This document shows positions 7,541-17,182 of a DNA stretch of 45,855 bases, one piece after another. A program made the position numbers and the translations under genes. Under the pieces are notes generated by a model. That model ran no database searches and was not told where the DNA came from. It was given only the letters and a program-made list of their open reading frames with translations. Position 1 is the first letter of the stretch, and each line of letters starts with the position of its first letter. The stretch comes from Streptomyces afghaniensis 772 (GTDB taxonomy: Bacteria; Actinomycetota; Actinomycetes; Streptomycetales; Streptomycetaceae): contig KE354178.1 of NCBI GenBank assembly GCA_000415505.1, positions 1 through 45,855 on the forward strand, written 5' to 3'.

Positions 7541-7612
7541 TGCCCCCGGCAGGATTCGAACCTGCGCACACGGCTCCGGAGGCCGTTGCTCTATCCCCTG
7601 AGCTACGGGGGC
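7541..7612 (-). tRNA. tRNA-Arg (anticodon CCG)
   Basis: The minus strand folds as a full cloverleaf: acceptor stem GCCCCCG/CGGGGGC, D arm with AGCTCAGGGGATAGAGC, anticodon stem ACGGC/GCCGT around loop CTCCGGA (anticodon CCG, reading CGG), and T arm GCAGG-TTCGAAT-CCTGC. The discriminator is A and CCA is not encoded. Its 3' half is a typical attachment site for integrative elements, and an integrase fragment lies just downstream. Confidence 0.97.
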
Positions 7613-7775
7613 GTGTCGGTCGCGTTGCTCGCGGCGACGGGTAGAACACTACCAGCTCCCTCGGCGTGGTCATGAACGGGTTTCCGCTGTCGGGGGCGGG
7701 GTTGTGGGTCGCCCGGTCGGGGTGGAAGTGGGGAAAACCCGGACGCGGTGGCCGGGGCCGACCTACTCTCGAGTT

Positions 7776-9479
7776 GTGCCAGGCGCGTCGGGCCGGGTGC
7801 TTGTTGTGGACGACAACAAGGTCATCCGGCAGTTGATCAGGGTCAACCTCGAGCTGGAGGGGCTTGAGGTCGTGACCGCGGCCGATGGTGCCGAGTGTCT
7901 CGATGTCGTTCATCAGGTGCGGCCCGATGCCGTGACCCTCGACGTCGTCATGCCCCGGCTGGACGGGATCCGGACCGCCGCTCGCCTGCGAGCCGATCCG
8001 CGTACCCGTGACATGCCCCTCGCGATCATCAGTGCCTGTACCCAGTACGAGGTCGAGGCCGGGCTCGAAGTGGGCGTCGACGCCTTCCTCGCCAAGCCCT
8101 TCGAGCCCGCTGAACTCGTCGGGATGGTGCGGCAGTTGATCGAGCGGGAGCGGAGTGGGGGCAGGCCGGGGGCGGTAGTCGTGCCGCCGGCGGTGGTGCG
8201 CCGGCTTACGGGTCCGTCCTCGGTGCGGGGGAGGCCGAACGGGCCGGGAGCGCCGGCGGGTGATCCGTCGGCCGCGTACGGATCGCCGGTCCATAGCCGT
8301 GCACGGCGGCTGTGCACAGCAGCTGCCACGGCCCTCACGCCCCGCGTCCACATCCCGGACCCTTCCCGAAACCGGCTCGCCTCCGCACCCCCCTCCTCCC
8401 ATACGCTTGTCCCCGTGACCCCCGTCGAGCTCTCCCGCACCGTGCTGCACGCCGTGCGTCGCGCTGTCGACGAGGGCGAGCTCAGCGTGACCGTGCCGGA
8501 GCGGGCCGTGGTCACTCCGCCGGGGCCCGGGGGCTGTGGCGACTACGCCACCGGCATCGCCCTCCAGCTGGCCGGCGCGGCAGGGCAGCCGCCGCGGCGC
8601 GTGGCCGAGATCCTCAGGGCGCGGCTTGCGGGGGAGGCCTTCATCGGCGATGTCGTCGTCACGGGGCCCGGATTTCTCAACTTCAGCCTGGAACACGACG
8701 CCACCGCACTGCTCGTCGAGGAGATCCTGCGGCGTGGGCGGCGGTACGGCCACGCCGAGGGGGCCGGCGGGACCGTCGTGCGGCTCCGGTGCCCGGCAGA
8801 GGTCCGTGCCGTCGTCGTCGCGGATGCCCTGGCCCGCGTGCTGCGCAGCCAGGGTGACGTCGTAAGCGTCACGTGCGACGGCCGGCCCGCGCCGGAGTGG
8901 GAGACCGTCCTCGGTGTGGATGCCGACCCATCGGGCAGTCGCTCCCGCTCCGCAGGCCCCCGCTCCCTCCCCGACCTCGACATCACCATCCACCCCGCCC
9001 CCGCCCCCACCGACCCCGTGCCCCTCGGCCGCGACGCCGGCCGCTGGGCACTGCTGTACCCGGCCGCCCACGACCGGCCCCGGATCCCCGGTGATCACCT
9101 GGTCCAGCGGGAGGCCAACCCTCTCTTCCGCGTCCGGTACGCCCACGCCCGCACCCGGGCACTCCTGCGCAACGCCGCCGACCTGGGCTTCCACCCCGAG
9201 CCCGGCCCCGTGAGCGACGCGGAGGCACTGCTCGCCGCCCTCGGCGACCACCCCCGCATCCTCACCACCACCGCCACCCACCGCGGCCCCGACCGCCTGG
9301 CCCGGCACCTCGTCACCGTCGCCGACGCCACGCTGCCCCTGCTCCCCGCCGTGCTGCCCCTCGGCGACGAGAAACCCTCGGCCGCCCACCGTGCCCGGCT
9401 CGCCCTCGCCGAAGCCGCCGGGGCGGTGCTGGCCGGTGGCCTGTCCCTGCTCGGCATCGACGCACCCGACCACCTCTGA
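7776..9479 (+). CDS. Response-regulator receiver domain, reading in frame into NrtL
   Basis: From GTG 7776 the first about 125 residues form a complete CheY-like receiver: acidic pair D12-D13, phospho-acceptor D56 ([11 protein letters not shown]), switch S86 and K107 (AKPFEP). There is no DNA-binding output domain. No stop occurs before 9477, so translation would give a 567-residue protein joining the receiver, through a Pro/Gly/Arg-rich linker (about residues 127-213), to the ArgRS-like protein described next. The linker looks non-coding in composition and contains a promoter-like element. I therefore suspect two genes whose separating stop was lost, but a genuine fusion is not excluded. No histidine kinase is adjacent. 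Confidence 0.6.
   Translation: MPGASGRVLVVDDNKVIRQLIRVNLELEGLEVVTAADGAECLDVVHQVRPDAVTLDVVMPRLDGIRTAARLRADPRTRDMPLAIISACTQYEVEAGLEVGVDAFLAKPFEPAELVGMVRQLIERERSGGRPGAVVVPPAVVRRLTGPSSVRGRPNGPGAPAGDPSAAYGSPVHSRARRLCTAAATALTPRVHIPDPSRNRLASAPPSSHTLVPVTPVELSRTVLHAVRRAVDEGELSVTVPERAVVTPPGPGGCGDYATGIALQLAGAAGQPPRRVAEILRARLAGEAFIGDVVVTGPGFLNFSLEHDATALLVEEILRRGRRYGHAEGAGGTVVRLRCPAEVRAVVVADALARVLRSQGDVVSVTCDGRPAPEWETVLGVDADPSGSRSRSAGPRSLPDLDITIHPAPAPTDPVPLGRDAGRWALLYPAAHDRPRIPGDHLVQREANPLFRVRYAHARTRALLRNAADLGFHPEPGPVSDAEALLAALGDHPRILTTTATHRGPDRLARHLVTVADATLPLLPAVLPLGDEKPSAAHRARLALAEAAGAVLAGGLSLLGIDAPDHL
8402..8407 (+). promoter_or_regulatory. Candidate -10 for a leaderless nrtL transcript
   Basis: TACGCT lies 7 nt before GTG 8415, the spacing seen for leaderless actinobacterial messages, and there is no ribosome-binding sequence before this GTG. 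A clear -35 is not seen. This supports a separate nrtL start inside the longer frame. Confidence 0.45.
8415..9479 (+). CDS. nrtL: ArgS-related anticodon-binding protein NrtL
   Basis: This 354-residue protein is built from parts of arginyl-tRNA synthetase. The N-terminal domain (about 1-95, ending [15 protein letters not shown]) resembles the ArgRS N-domain. A short vestige of the first Rossmann segment follows ([20 protein letters not shown]), in which the HIGH signature is absent. The catalytic core and KMSKS loop are missing. It resumes at [20 protein letters not shown], the ArgRS link to the DALR anticodon domain, which fills the C-terminus. It should bind tRNA or similar RNA but cannot aminoacylate. 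It lies 16 bp upstream of lysA, the position of true argS in Corynebacterium. Confidence 0.82.
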   Translation: MTPVELSRTVLHAVRRAVDEGELSVTVPERAVVTPPGPGGCGDYATGIALQLAGAAGQPPRRVAEILRARLAGEAFIGDVVVTGPGFLNFSLEHDATALLVEEILRRGRRYGHAEGAGGTVVRLRCPAEVRAVVVADALARVLRSQGDVVSVTCDGRPAPEWETVLGVDADPSGSRSRSAGPRSLPDLDITIHPAPAPTDPVPLGRDAGRWALLYPAAHDRPRIPGDHLVQREANPLFRVRYAHARTRALLRNAADLGFHPEPGPVSDAEALLAALGDHPRILTTTATHRGPDRLARHLVTVADATLPLLPAVLPLGDEKPSAAHRARLALAEAAGAVLAGGLSLLGIDAPDHL

Positions 9480-9495
9480 GAGACGCATACCGATC

Positions 9496-10887
9496 ATGAG
9501 CCGTTCCGCACACCCCGCCGGGCCCCGTCACGCCGACGTCCTCCCCGAGGGCCACTACTCGGCGCCGCCCGCCGACCTGAACGCCCTGGACCCCAAGATC
9601 TGGGCGCAGACCGTGACGCGTGACGAGCACGGTGTCGCCACCGTCGGGGGGATCTCCGTCACACGGCTCGCCGAGGAGTTCGGCACCCCGGCCTACTTCC
9701 TCGACGAGGCCGACTTCCGGGCCCGCGCGCGTGCGTGGCGTACCGCGTTCGGGGCCGACGCCGACGTCTACTACGCCGGCAAGGCGTTCCTCTCCCGTGC
9801 CGTCGTGCGCTGGCTGCACGAGGAAGGGCTGAACGTCGACGTCTGCTCCGGCGGCGAGCTGGCCACCGCCCTCTCCGCCGGCATGCCCGCCGACCGCATC
9901 GCCTTCCACGGCAACAACAAGTCCGTCGACGAGATCACCAGGGCCGTCGAGGCCGGTGTGGGGCACATCGTGCTCGACTCCTTCCAGGAGATCGCCCGCG
10001 TCGCCCACATCGCGCAGAGCCTCGGGAAGCGGCAGAAGGTCCTGATCCGGATCACCGTCGGTGTCGAGGCTCACACCCACGAGTTCATCGCCACGGCCCA
10101 CGAGGACCAGAAGTTCGGCATCCCGCTGGCCGGCGGGCAGGCCGCCGAGGCGGTACGCCGTGCCCTCCAGCTCGACGGCCTCGAACTCGTCGGCCTCCAC
10201 AGCCACATCGGTTCGCAGATCTTCGACATGTCCGGGTTCGAGGTCGCCGCCCACCGGGTCGTCTCGCTGCTCAAGGACGTCCGCGACGAGCACGGCGTCG
10301 AGCTGCCCGAGATCGACCTCGGCGGCGGGCTCGGGATCGCGTACACGAGTGACGACGACCCGCGCGAGCCGCACGAGATCGCCAAGGCGCTCAGCGAGAT
10401 CGTCAGCCGTGAGTGCGAGGCCGCCCAGCTGCGCACGCCGCGCATCTCCGTCGAGCCGGGCCGCGCCATCGTCGGCCCGACCGCCTTCACGCTCTACGAG
10501 GTCGGCACCATCAAGCCCCTCGACGGGCTGCGGACGTACGTCTCCGTCGACGGCGGCATGTCGGACAACATCCGCACCGCGCTCTACGACGCCGAGTACA
10601 GCGTCGCACTGGTCTCCCGCACCTCCGACGCCGAGCCGATGCTCGCCCGGGTCGTCGGCAAGCACTGCGAGAGCGGGGACATCGTCGTCAAGGACGCGTT
10701 CCTGCCGGCCGACCTGGCACCGGGTGACCTCATCGCCGTACCGGCCACGGGCGCCTACTGCCGGTCCATGGCCAGCAACTACAACCACGTGCTGCGGCCG
10801 CCCGTCGTCAGCGTGCGGGACGGCGAGGCCCGGGTGATCATCCGCCGTGAGACGGAGGAGGACCTGCTGCGTCTCGACGTCGGCTGA
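9496..10887 (+). CDS. lysA: Diaminopimelate decarboxylase
   Basis: LysA removes CO2 from meso-diaminopimelate to give lysine, using PLP. The 463-residue product shows the PLP lysine in [18 protein letters not shown], the phosphate-binding [17 protein letters not shown], and the catalytic CESGD loop and [12 protein letters not shown] segment of the fold-III decarboxylases. ATG 9496 follows nrtL by 16 bp with a weak upstream GAGAG. A hairpin 20 bp after the stop separates it from hom. The N-terminus is about 40 residues longer than in E. coli, normal for actinobacteria. Confidence 0.96.
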   Translation: MSRSAHPAGPRHADVLPEGHYSAPPADLNALDPKIWAQTVTRDEHGVATVGGISVTRLAEEFGTPAYFLDEADFRARARAWRTAFGADADVYYAGKAFLSRAVVRWLHEEGLNVDVCSGGELATALSAGMPADRIAFHGNNKSVDEITRAVEAGVGHIVLDSFQEIARVAHIAQSLGKRQKVLIRITVGVEAHTHEFIATAHEDQKFGIPLAGGQAAEAVRRALQLDGLELVGLHSHIGSQIFDMSGFEVAAHRVVSLLKDVRDEHGVELPEIDLGGGLGIAYTSDDDPREPHEIAKALSEIVSRECEAAQLRTPRISVEPGRAIVGPTAFTLYEVGTIKPLDGLRTYVSVDGGMSDNIRTALYDAEYSVALVSRTSDAEPMLARVVGKHCESGDIVVKDAFLPADLAPGDLIAVPATGAYCRSMASNYNHVLRPPVVSVRDGEARVIIRRETEEDLLRLDVG

Positions 10888-10906
10888 ACGAGAAGCCGAA
10901 GGGCTC

Positions 10907-10935
10907 GGGGCGGAAGATCTCCTGTCTTCCGCCCC
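10907..10935 (+). terminator. Hairpin after lysA
   Basis: An 11-bp perfect stem (GGGGCGGAAGA with TCTTCCGCCCC) and 7-nt loop follows lysA by 19 bp. It lacks a U run, as is common for streptomycete terminators. The AT-richer stretch 10936-10975 after it may carry the hom promoter, but I cannot fix the hexamers. Confidence 0.75.
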
Positions 10936-11040
10936 CGTACAAATGAAATAGACATCTCACGATCCGGACCGGGGGCAGAAACTCCCGTCCGGTGAGTGAG
11001 ACTGGTTCCACCGTAGAAGGTAATGAGGAAACGAGGTCGG

Positions 11041-12333
11041 ATGATGCGTACGCGTCCGCTGAAGGTGGCGCTGCTGGGCTGTGGAGTGGTCGGCTCAGAG
11101 GTGGCGCGCATCATGACGACGCACGCCGACGACCTCACGGCCCGGATCGGCGCCCCGGTGGAGCTGGCGGGCGTGGCCGTGCGGCGGCCCGACAGGGTCA
11201 GGGAGGGCATCGACCCGGCCCTCGTCACCACCGACGCCACCGCCCTCGTCAAACGCGGTGACATCGACGTCGTGGTGGAGGTGATCGGCGGCATCGAGCC
11301 CGCGCGGACCCTCATCACCACCGCCTTCGAGCACGGCGCCTCCGTCGTCTCCGCCAACAAGGCGCTGCTCGCCCAGGACGGAGCGGCCCTGCACGCCGCC
11401 GCCGACGAGCACGGCAAGGACCTCTACTACGAGGCCGCCGTCGCCGGTGCCATCCCGCTGATCCGGCCGCTGCGCGAGTCCCTCGCCGGCGACAAGATCA
11501 ACCGGGTGATGGGCATCGTCAACGGCACGACGAACTTCATCCTCGACAAGATGGACTCGACCGGGGCCGGGTATCAGGAGGCCCTCGACGAGGCCACCGC
11601 CCTCGGCTACGCCGAGGCCGACCCGACCGCCGACGTCGAGGGCTTCGACGCCGCCGCCAAGGCCGCCATCCTCGCCGGTATCGCGTTCCACACGCGCGTG
11701 CGCCTCGACGACGTCTACCGCGAGGGCATGACCGAGGTGACGGCGGCCGACTTCGCCTCCGCGAAGGAGATGGGCTGCACCATCAAGCTGCTCGCCATCT
11801 GCGAGCGGGCTGCGGACGGGGCGTCCGTCACCGCGCGCGTGCACCCCGCGATGATCCCGCTGAGCCACCCGCTGGCCTCCGTGCGCGGCGCCTACAACGC
11901 CGTGTTCGTCGAGTCCGACGCCGCCGGGCAGCTCATGTTCTACGGCCCCGGAGCAGGCGGTTCCCCGACGGCCTCGGCCGTGCTCGGCGACCTCGTCGCC
12001 GTCTGCCGCAACCGGCTCAGCGACGCGACCGGACCGGGTGAGTCCGCCTACGCCGCCCTGCCGGTGTCACCGATGGGCGACGTGGTCACGCGCTACCACA
12101 TCAGCCTCGACGTGGCCGACAAACCGGGTGTTCTCGCCCAGGTGGCGACCGTCTTCGCCGAGCACGGCGTCTCGATCGATACGGTTCGCCAGCAGGGGAA
12201 GGACGGCGAGGCGTCCCTCGTCGTCGTCACGCACCGTGCGTCCGACGCGGCCCTCACCGGGACCGTCGAGGCGTTGCGCAAGCTCGACACCGTGCGTGGT
12301 GTCGCCAGCATCATGCGGGTTGAAGGAGAGTAA
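11041..12333 (+). CDS. hom: Homoserine dehydrogenase
   Basis: Hom reduces aspartate semialdehyde to homoserine, the branch point to threonine and methionine. The 430-residue protein has the Rossmann motif GCGVVGSE (about 14-21), the catalytic region AGAIPLIRPLRESLAGD, NGTTNFIL and AEADPTADVEGFDAAAK, and a C-terminal ACT domain (about 350-425, ISLDVADKPGVLAQVATVF) that normally binds threonine for feedback inhibition. ATG 11041 follows a GAGG sequence; ATG 11023 would add six residues. It is followed 6 bp later by thrC, so the two form an operon. Confidence 0.95.
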   Translation: MMRTRPLKVALLGCGVVGSEVARIMTTHADDLTARIGAPVELAGVAVRRPDRVREGIDPALVTTDATALVKRGDIDVVVEVIGGIEPARTLITTAFEHGASVVSANKALLAQDGAALHAAADEHGKDLYYEAAVAGAIPLIRPLRESLAGDKINRVMGIVNGTTNFILDKMDSTGAGYQEALDEATALGYAEADPTADVEGFDAAAKAAILAGIAFHTRVRLDDVYREGMTEVTAADFASAKEMGCTIKLLAICERAADGASVTARVHPAMIPLSHPLASVRGAYNAVFVESDAAGQLMFYGPGAGGSPTASAVLGDLVAVCRNRLSDATGPGESAYAALPVSPMGDVVTRYHISLDVADKPGVLAQVATVFAEHGVSIDTVRQQGKDGEASLVVVTHRASDAALTGTVEALRKLDTVRGVASIMRVEGE

Positions 12334-12339
12334 CCAGCA

Positions 12340-13398
12340 ATGACCCACCAGTGGCGCGGAATCATCGAGGAGTACCGGGACCGCCTTCCGGTATCCGACA
12401 GCACGCCGGTCGTGACGCTCCGTGAGGGCGGCACGCCGCTCGTGCCCGCGCAGGTGCTCTCCGAGCGCACGGGCTGCGAGGTCCACCTCAAGGTGGAGGG
12501 CGCGAATCCGACCGGGTCCTTCAAGGACCGCGGTATGACCATGGCCATCACCAGGGCCAAGGAGGAGGGGGCGAAGGCCGTCATCTGCGCCTCCACCGGC
12601 AACACGTCGGCCTCCGCCGCCGCGTACGCCGTGCGGGCCGGGATGGTCTGTGCCGTGCTCGTGCCGCAGGGCAAGATCGCGCTCGGCAAGATGGGCCAGG
12701 CCCTCGTGCACGGCGCGAAGATCCTCCAGGTCGACGGCAACTTCGACGACTGCCTCACGCTCGCGCGCGGCCTGAGCGACAACTACCCGGTGGCGCTGGT
12801 CAATTCGGTCAACCCGGTACGTATCGAGGGCCAGAAGACCGCCGCGTTCGAGATCGTGGACATGTTGGGTGACGCGCCCGACATCCACGTCCTGCCGGTG
12901 GGCAACGCGGGCAACATCACGGCCTACTGGAAGGGCTACACGGAGTACGCCGCCGACGGCGTCGCCACCCGCACCCCCCGGATGTGGGGCTTCCAGGCCT
13001 CCGGCAGCGCCCCGATCGTGCGCGGCGAGATCGTCAAGGACCCCTCGACCATCGCCACCGCCATCCGCATCGGCAACCCGGCCTCCTGGCAGTACGCGAT
13101 CGCCGCGCGGGACGAGTCGGGTGGGTTCATCGACGAGGTGACGGACCGTGAGATCCTGCGCGCCTACCGGCTGTTGGCCTCGCAGGAGGGCGTCTTCGTC
13201 GAGCCCGCGTCCGCCGCGTCCGTCGCCGGTCTGCTGAAGGCCGCCGAGCAGGGCAAGGTCGACCCGGGGCAGCGGATCGTGTGCACCGTCACGGGCAACG
13301 GCCTGAAGGACCCCGACTGGGCCGTCGCCGGTGCCCCGCAGCCGGTCACCGTACCCGTCGACGCGGCGGCCGCGGCGGAGCGCCTCGGACTGGCCTGA
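12340..13398 (+). CDS. thrC: Threonine synthase
   Basis: ThrC converts O-phosphohomoserine to threonine with PLP. The 352-residue protein is the short bacterial type: PLP lysine in [11 protein letters not shown], the substrate loop [14 protein letters not shown], the phosphate-binding GNAGNI, and a C-terminal [20 protein letters not shown] precedes ATG 12340. It is immediately downstream of hom; thrB, the enzyme before it in the pathway, is in the next unit 294 bp away. Confidence 0.96.
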   Translation: MTHQWRGIIEEYRDRLPVSDSTPVVTLREGGTPLVPAQVLSERTGCEVHLKVEGANPTGSFKDRGMTMAITRAKEEGAKAVICASTGNTSASAAAYAVRAGMVCAVLVPQGKIALGKMGQALVHGAKILQVDGNFDDCLTLARGLSDNYPVALVNSVNPVRIEGQKTAAFEIVDMLGDAPDIHVLPVGNAGNITAYWKGYTEYAADGVATRTPRMWGFQASGSAPIVRGEIVKDPSTIATAIRIGNPASWQYAIAARDESGGFIDEVTDREILRAYRLLASQEGVFVEPASAASVAGLLKAAEQGKVDPGQRIVCTVTGNGLKDPDWAVAGAPQPVTVPVDAAAAAERLGLA

Positions 13399-13408
13399 CG
13401 TGCGCCTA

Positions 13409-13439
13409 CGTGTCGAGCGCCGGTGTAACGCTCGACACG
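13409..13439 (+). terminator. Hairpin after thrC
   Basis: CGTGTCGAGC pairs perfectly with GCTCGACACG around an 11-nt loop, 10 bp after the thrC stop. It probably ends hom-thrC transcripts, although no U run follows. Confidence 0.65.
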
Positions 13440-13532
13440 GTCCGGCGTAAGACGGCGCTTGCCGGGGGAGTTTCCCTACGGGGGGTGCACAGGGGGCTTA
13501 CGACACGCATCGTGCGCCTCCTGTGCGCCCTA

Positions 13533-13562
13533 TGTCGCCACAGAACCTTCCTTCGATAGGCT
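13533..13562 (+). promoter_or_regulatory. Candidate thrB promoter
   Basis: TGTCGC (13533-13538) and TAGGCT (13557-13562) with an 18-bp spacer resemble a streptomycete housekeeping promoter. It would give a leader of about 120 nt before thrB, containing the hairpin at 13587-13613. Confidence 0.4.
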
Positions 13563-13586
13563 GTACTGAACCCGCCCGCCGCATAT

Positions 13587-13613
13587 GCCGCGGAGCTGCG
13601 CCGTCTCCGCGGC
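13587..13613 (+). other. Leader hairpin upstream of thrB
   Basis: GCCGCGGAG pairs perfectly with CTCCGCGGC around a 9-nt loop, 80 bp before the thrB start. No threonine-rich leader peptide is obvious, so classical attenuation is not supported. The rest of 13440-13692 shows nothing else I can name. Confidence 0.5.
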
Positions 13614-13692
13614 CCCCAGGGTTCTCGTACGCCATCGAATGTCCATCCCACGTCATTCGACAATCACGCAGCTCAAGGAGAGTCATCGAGCG

Positions 13693-14622
13693 ATGGCCGG
13701 TCCAGCGTTCCGCGCCGCCGCCGTCCGGGTGCGCGTCCCCGCCACCAGTGCCAACCTCGGCCCGGGCTTCGACGCCCTCGGCCTCGCGCTGGGGTTGTAC
13801 GACGACGTGGTCGTCCGGGTGGCCGACTCCGGGCTGCACATCGACATCGCGGGTGAGGGCAGCGAGACCCTCCCGCGCGACGAGCGGCACCTTCTCGTAC
13901 GTTCCCTGCGCACCGCCTTCGATCTGCTGGGCGGGCAGCCGCGCGGCCTGGAGATCGTCTGCGCCAACCGCATTCCGCACGGCCGGGGCCTGGGCTCCTC
14001 CTCGGCCGCCATCTGTGCCGGCATCGTCGCCGCCCGGGCCGTGACCATAGGCGCCGAGGCCAAGCTCGACGACACCGCGCTGCTGGAACTCGCCACCGAG
14101 ATCGAGGGCCACCCCGACAACGTCGCCGCATGTCTGCTGGGCGGCTTCACGCTCTCCTGGATGGAGGGCGGCGCGGCCCGGGCGATCAGGATGGAGCCCG
14201 CCGATTCCATCGTTCCGGTGGTTTTCGTACCCGGAAAGCCGGTACTCACCGAAACCGCGCGCGGCCTGCTCCCGCGCTCCGTGCCGCACGTCGACGCGGC
14301 CACCAACGCGGGCCGTGCCGCCCTGCTCGTCGAGGCCATGACACGGCGCCCCGAGCTGCTGCTGCCCGCCACCGAGGACCGTCTGCACCAGGAGTACCGC
14401 GCCCCGGCCATGCCCGAGAGCGCGGCGCTGGTGGAGCGGCTGCGGGCCGAGGGCGTCCCCGCGGTCATCTCCGGCGCCGGCCCGACGGTCATGGCGCTGG
14501 CCGACGCGGGCACCGCCGACAAGGTCGAGGCCCTGGCGGGCGCCGACTGGGCCGCCAACCGGCTGAGTCTCGATCCGCAGGGCGCGATCGTCCTGCCGCT
14601 CGCGGCCTCCAGTGACATCTGA
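13693..14622 (+). CDS. thrB: Homoserine kinase
   Basis: ThrB phosphorylates homoserine for ThrC. The 309-residue GHMP kinase has the N-terminal VRVPATSANLGPGFD strand, the ATP-binding IPHGRGLGSSSAA glycine loop (about 97-109), EIEGHPDNVA, and the C-terminal motif AVISGAGPTVMAL. AAGGAGAG lies slightly far (about 11 nt) from ATG 13693; no better start is seen. It is separated from hom-thrC by a hairpin and probably has its own promoter. Confidence 0.95.
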   Translation: MAGPAFRAAAVRVRVPATSANLGPGFDALGLALGLYDDVVVRVADSGLHIDIAGEGSETLPRDERHLLVRSLRTAFDLLGGQPRGLEIVCANRIPHGRGLGSSSAAICAGIVAARAVTIGAEAKLDDTALLELATEIEGHPDNVAACLLGGFTLSWMEGGAARAIRMEPADSIVPVVFVPGKPVLTETARGLLPRSVPHVDAATNAGRAALLVEAMTRRPELLLPATEDRLHQEYRAPAMPESAALVERLRAEGVPAVISGAGPTVMALADAGTADKVEALAGADWAANRLSLDPQGAIVLPLAASSDI

Positions 14623-15024
14623 AAGCGCACGGTTGCCGGATTTCGAGAGGGGGAATGTTTGTTGGATCCGGTAGTGTTAACCTCAAGTCTGCACCCGACC
14701 CCACCATGGCGAGGTGCCTCGTGTCCCCGTCCGGGACAGACATTCTTCCGGGAGCCCCCCAAGCCGCACTGTGTTCCGTACGTCGGACCGTACGCCGTAC
14801 ACGGACACTGAGCGGGGCGCAGGGCACGCTCCGGAACCGGTGCGACCACGCCGCGTGACACTGACACTGGGTGTCACGGCACATGGAAGCGCCATCACCA
14901 GATTCCTCCGCCGCTGAGGCGGACCACCGCCCCGGCACGGTTCACACCACACGGACCGAAGCCGGACAGCACAACCGGTCGCCGAGCCAGACAGGCCGAC
15001 GTCCGCTCCAGGGAAGGACCCTTC
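14623..15024 (+). promoter_or_regulatory. Long leader region of rho
   Basis: This 402-bp stretch has no convincing gene. TAGTGT at 14672-14677 within an AT-richer segment is a possible -10. Downstream, 14771-14808 forms an imperfect hairpin of about 11 bp, and GTGACAC at 14855-14861 pairs with GTGTCAC at 14871-14877. A long structured leader fits the known autoregulation of rho in other bacteria; the promoter position is uncertain. Confidence 0.45.
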
Positions 15025-17070
15025 GTGAGCGACACCACCGATCTGATGGGCGCACGTGTCGAGGAGACCGCTGCCGCGCCCGCCACGGACGCCTCCGCGC
15101 CTGCCACCGGTGCCGGCTCCCGGCGGCGCCGCGGTACCGGCCTCGAGGGCATGGTGCTGGCCGAGCTGCAACAGGTCGCATCCGGCCTCGGTATCAGGGG
15201 CACCGCGCGTATGCGCAAGAGCCAGCTGATCGAGGTCATCAAGGAGGCGCAGGCGTCCGGCGGCGCCGCTCCGGCGGCGAAGGCCGAGGCCCCCGCCGAG
15301 ACCAAGCCGAAGCGCCGCGCCACCTCCCGGACCCGTACGGGGGACAACGCCGAGAAGGCGGAGAAGAAGGCGGACGCGAAGCAGGCTTCCGAGGCCCCCG
15401 CCGAGAAGGCCGACAAGGCCCAGAAGGCCGTGGCCCAGCAGCAGATCGACATTCCCGGCCAGCCCGCCAGCGACGACGCGCCCTCCGAGCGCCGCCGTCG
15501 CCGGGCCACCGCCGACGCCGGTTCCCCGGCCGCCGCCGCTCCGGAGACGGTCGCCGCCGAGGCGAAGAACGAGGCGAAGAACGAGTCCAAGGGCGAGTCG
15601 CAGGCGCAGCAGCAGTCCCAGAACGACGCCAAGTCCGACGGGGGCGAGGGCGGCGAGGGCCGTCGTCGCGACCGCCGTGACCGCGGCCGGGACAGGGACC
15701 GCGACGGCGGCCGCGACCGCGACCGCCGGGGCAACAAGGGCGACGACCAGCAGGGCGGCCAGCGCGGCCAGCAGAACCAGCAGCAGGGCGGCGGCCGCCA
15801 GGACCGTGACCGTCAGCAGGATGACGACGACTTCGAGGGCGGCCGGCGTGGCCGTCGCGGGCGTTACCGCGACCGCCGGGGCCGCCGCGGCCGCGACGAC
15901 GTCGCCTCCGAGCCGCAGATCGCCGAGGACGACGTCCTGATCCCCGTCGCGGGCATCCTGGACATCCTCGACAACTACGCCTTCATCCGCACGTCCGGCT
16001 ACCTGCCCGGCCCGAACGACGTGTACGTCTCCCTCGCCCAGGTCCGCAAGAACGGCCTGCGCAAGGGTGACCACATCACCGGTGCGGTCCGTCAGCCGAA
16101 GGAAGGCGAGCGCCGCGAGAAGTTCAACGCGCTGGTGCGCCTGGACTCCGTCAACGGCATGGCGCCCGAACACGGCCGTGGCCGCCCGGAGTTCAACAAG
16201 CTGACGCCGCTGTACCCGCAGGACCGCCTCCGCCTGGAGACGGACCCGGGCGTCCTCACCACCCGCATCATCGACCTGGTCTCGCCCATCGGTAAGGGGC
16301 AGCGCGGTCTGATCGTGGCCCCGCCGAAGACCGGCAAGACCATGATCATGCAGGCGATCGCCAACGCGATCACGCACAACAACCCCGAGTGCCACCTGAT
16401 GGTCGTCCTCGTCGACGAGCGTCCGGAAGAGGTCACCGACATGCAGCGGTCGGTCAAGGGCGAGGTCATCTCCTCGACCTTCGACCGCCCGGCCGAGGAC
16501 CACACGACGGTCGCGGAACTCGCCATCGAGCGTGCCAAGCGGCTGGTCGAGCTCGGTCACGACGTGGTCGTCCTGCTGGACTCCATCACGCGTCTGGGCC
16601 GTGCGTACAACCTCGCCGCCCCGGCCTCCGGCCGCATCCTGTCCGGTGGTGTCGACTCGACGGCGCTGTACCCGCCGAAGCGCTTCTTCGGTGCCGCCCG
16701 GAACATCGAGGACGGCGGCTCGCTGACCATCCTCGCCACCGCCCTGGTGGACACCGGGTCCCGCATGGACGAGGTGATCTTCGAGGAGTTCAAGGGCACC
16801 GGCAACGCGGAGCTCAAGCTCGACCGGAAGCTCGCCGACAAGCGCATCTTCCCGGCGGTGGACGTCGACGCGTCCGGCACCCGTAAGGAAGAGATCCTGC
16901 TCGCCAGCGACGAACTCTCCATCGTCTGGAAGCTGCGCCGGGTGCTGCACGCCCTCGACCAGCAGCAGGCCGTCGAACTGCTCCTCGACAAGATGAAGCA
17001 GACGAAGTCGAACGCCGAGTTCCTGATGCAGATCCAGAAGACAACTCCGACGCCGGGCAACGGCGACTGA
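15025..17070 (+). CDS. rho: Transcription termination factor Rho
   Basis: Rho is a hexameric RNA-dependent ATPase that ends transcription. The 681-residue protein starts with a Rho-N domain (about 35-75, [18 protein letters not shown]), followed by a very long insertion (about 80-300) rich in Lys/Ala/Glu, then Arg/Asp/Gln/Gly. The cold-shock RNA-binding domain follows (about 302-375, [13 protein letters not shown]) and the RecA-type motor with Walker A PPKTGKT near residue 433 and [10 protein letters not shown] as Walker B. E. coli Rho has 419 residues; the insertion is typical of high-GC actinobacteria and can extend RNA contact. GTG 15025 follows GGAAGGACCC. Confidence 0.95.
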   Translation: MSDTTDLMGARVEETAAAPATDASAPATGAGSRRRRGTGLEGMVLAELQQVASGLGIRGTARMRKSQLIEVIKEAQASGGAAPAAKAEAPAETKPKRRATSRTRTGDNAEKAEKKADAKQASEAPAEKADKAQKAVAQQQIDIPGQPASDDAPSERRRRRATADAGSPAAAAPETVAAEAKNEAKNESKGESQAQQQSQNDAKSDGGEGGEGRRRDRRDRGRDRDRDGGRDRDRRGNKGDDQQGGQRGQQNQQQGGGRQDRDRQQDDDDFEGGRRGRRGRYRDRRGRRGRDDVASEPQIAEDDVLIPVAGILDILDNYAFIRTSGYLPGPNDVYVSLAQVRKNGLRKGDHITGAVRQPKEGERREKFNALVRLDSVNGMAPEHGRGRPEFNKLTPLYPQDRLRLETDPGVLTTRIIDLVSPIGKGQRGLIVAPPKTGKTMIMQAIANAITHNNPECHLMVVLVDERPEEVTDMQRSVKGEVISSTFDRPAEDHTTVAELAIERAKRLVELGHDVVVLLDSITRLGRAYNLAAPASGRILSGGVDSTALYPPKRFFGAARNIEDGGSLTILATALVDTGSRMDEVIFEEFKGTGNAELKLDRKLADKRIFPAVDVDASGTRKEEILLASDELSIVWKLRRVLHALDQQQAVELLLDKMKQTKSNAEFLMQIQKTTPTPGNGD

Positions 17071-17087
17071 GGTAAGCACTGCGTAAG

Positions 17088-17116
17088 AGGGCCGCTCCCG
17101 GAAACGGGGCGGCCCT
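17088..17116 (+). terminator. Intrinsic terminator after rho
   Basis: AGGGCCGC pairs with GCGGCCCT, and an inner CCCG/CGGG pairs across a GAAA tetraloop with one bulged T. TTTG follows. It lies 17 bp after the rho stop. Confidence 0.85.
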
Positions 17117-17182
17117 TTGTGCTGTTCGCGTGAGGGTAGGATCACGCTCTCTTCGAACATGTGATCCCGAGGGGGGACATTC

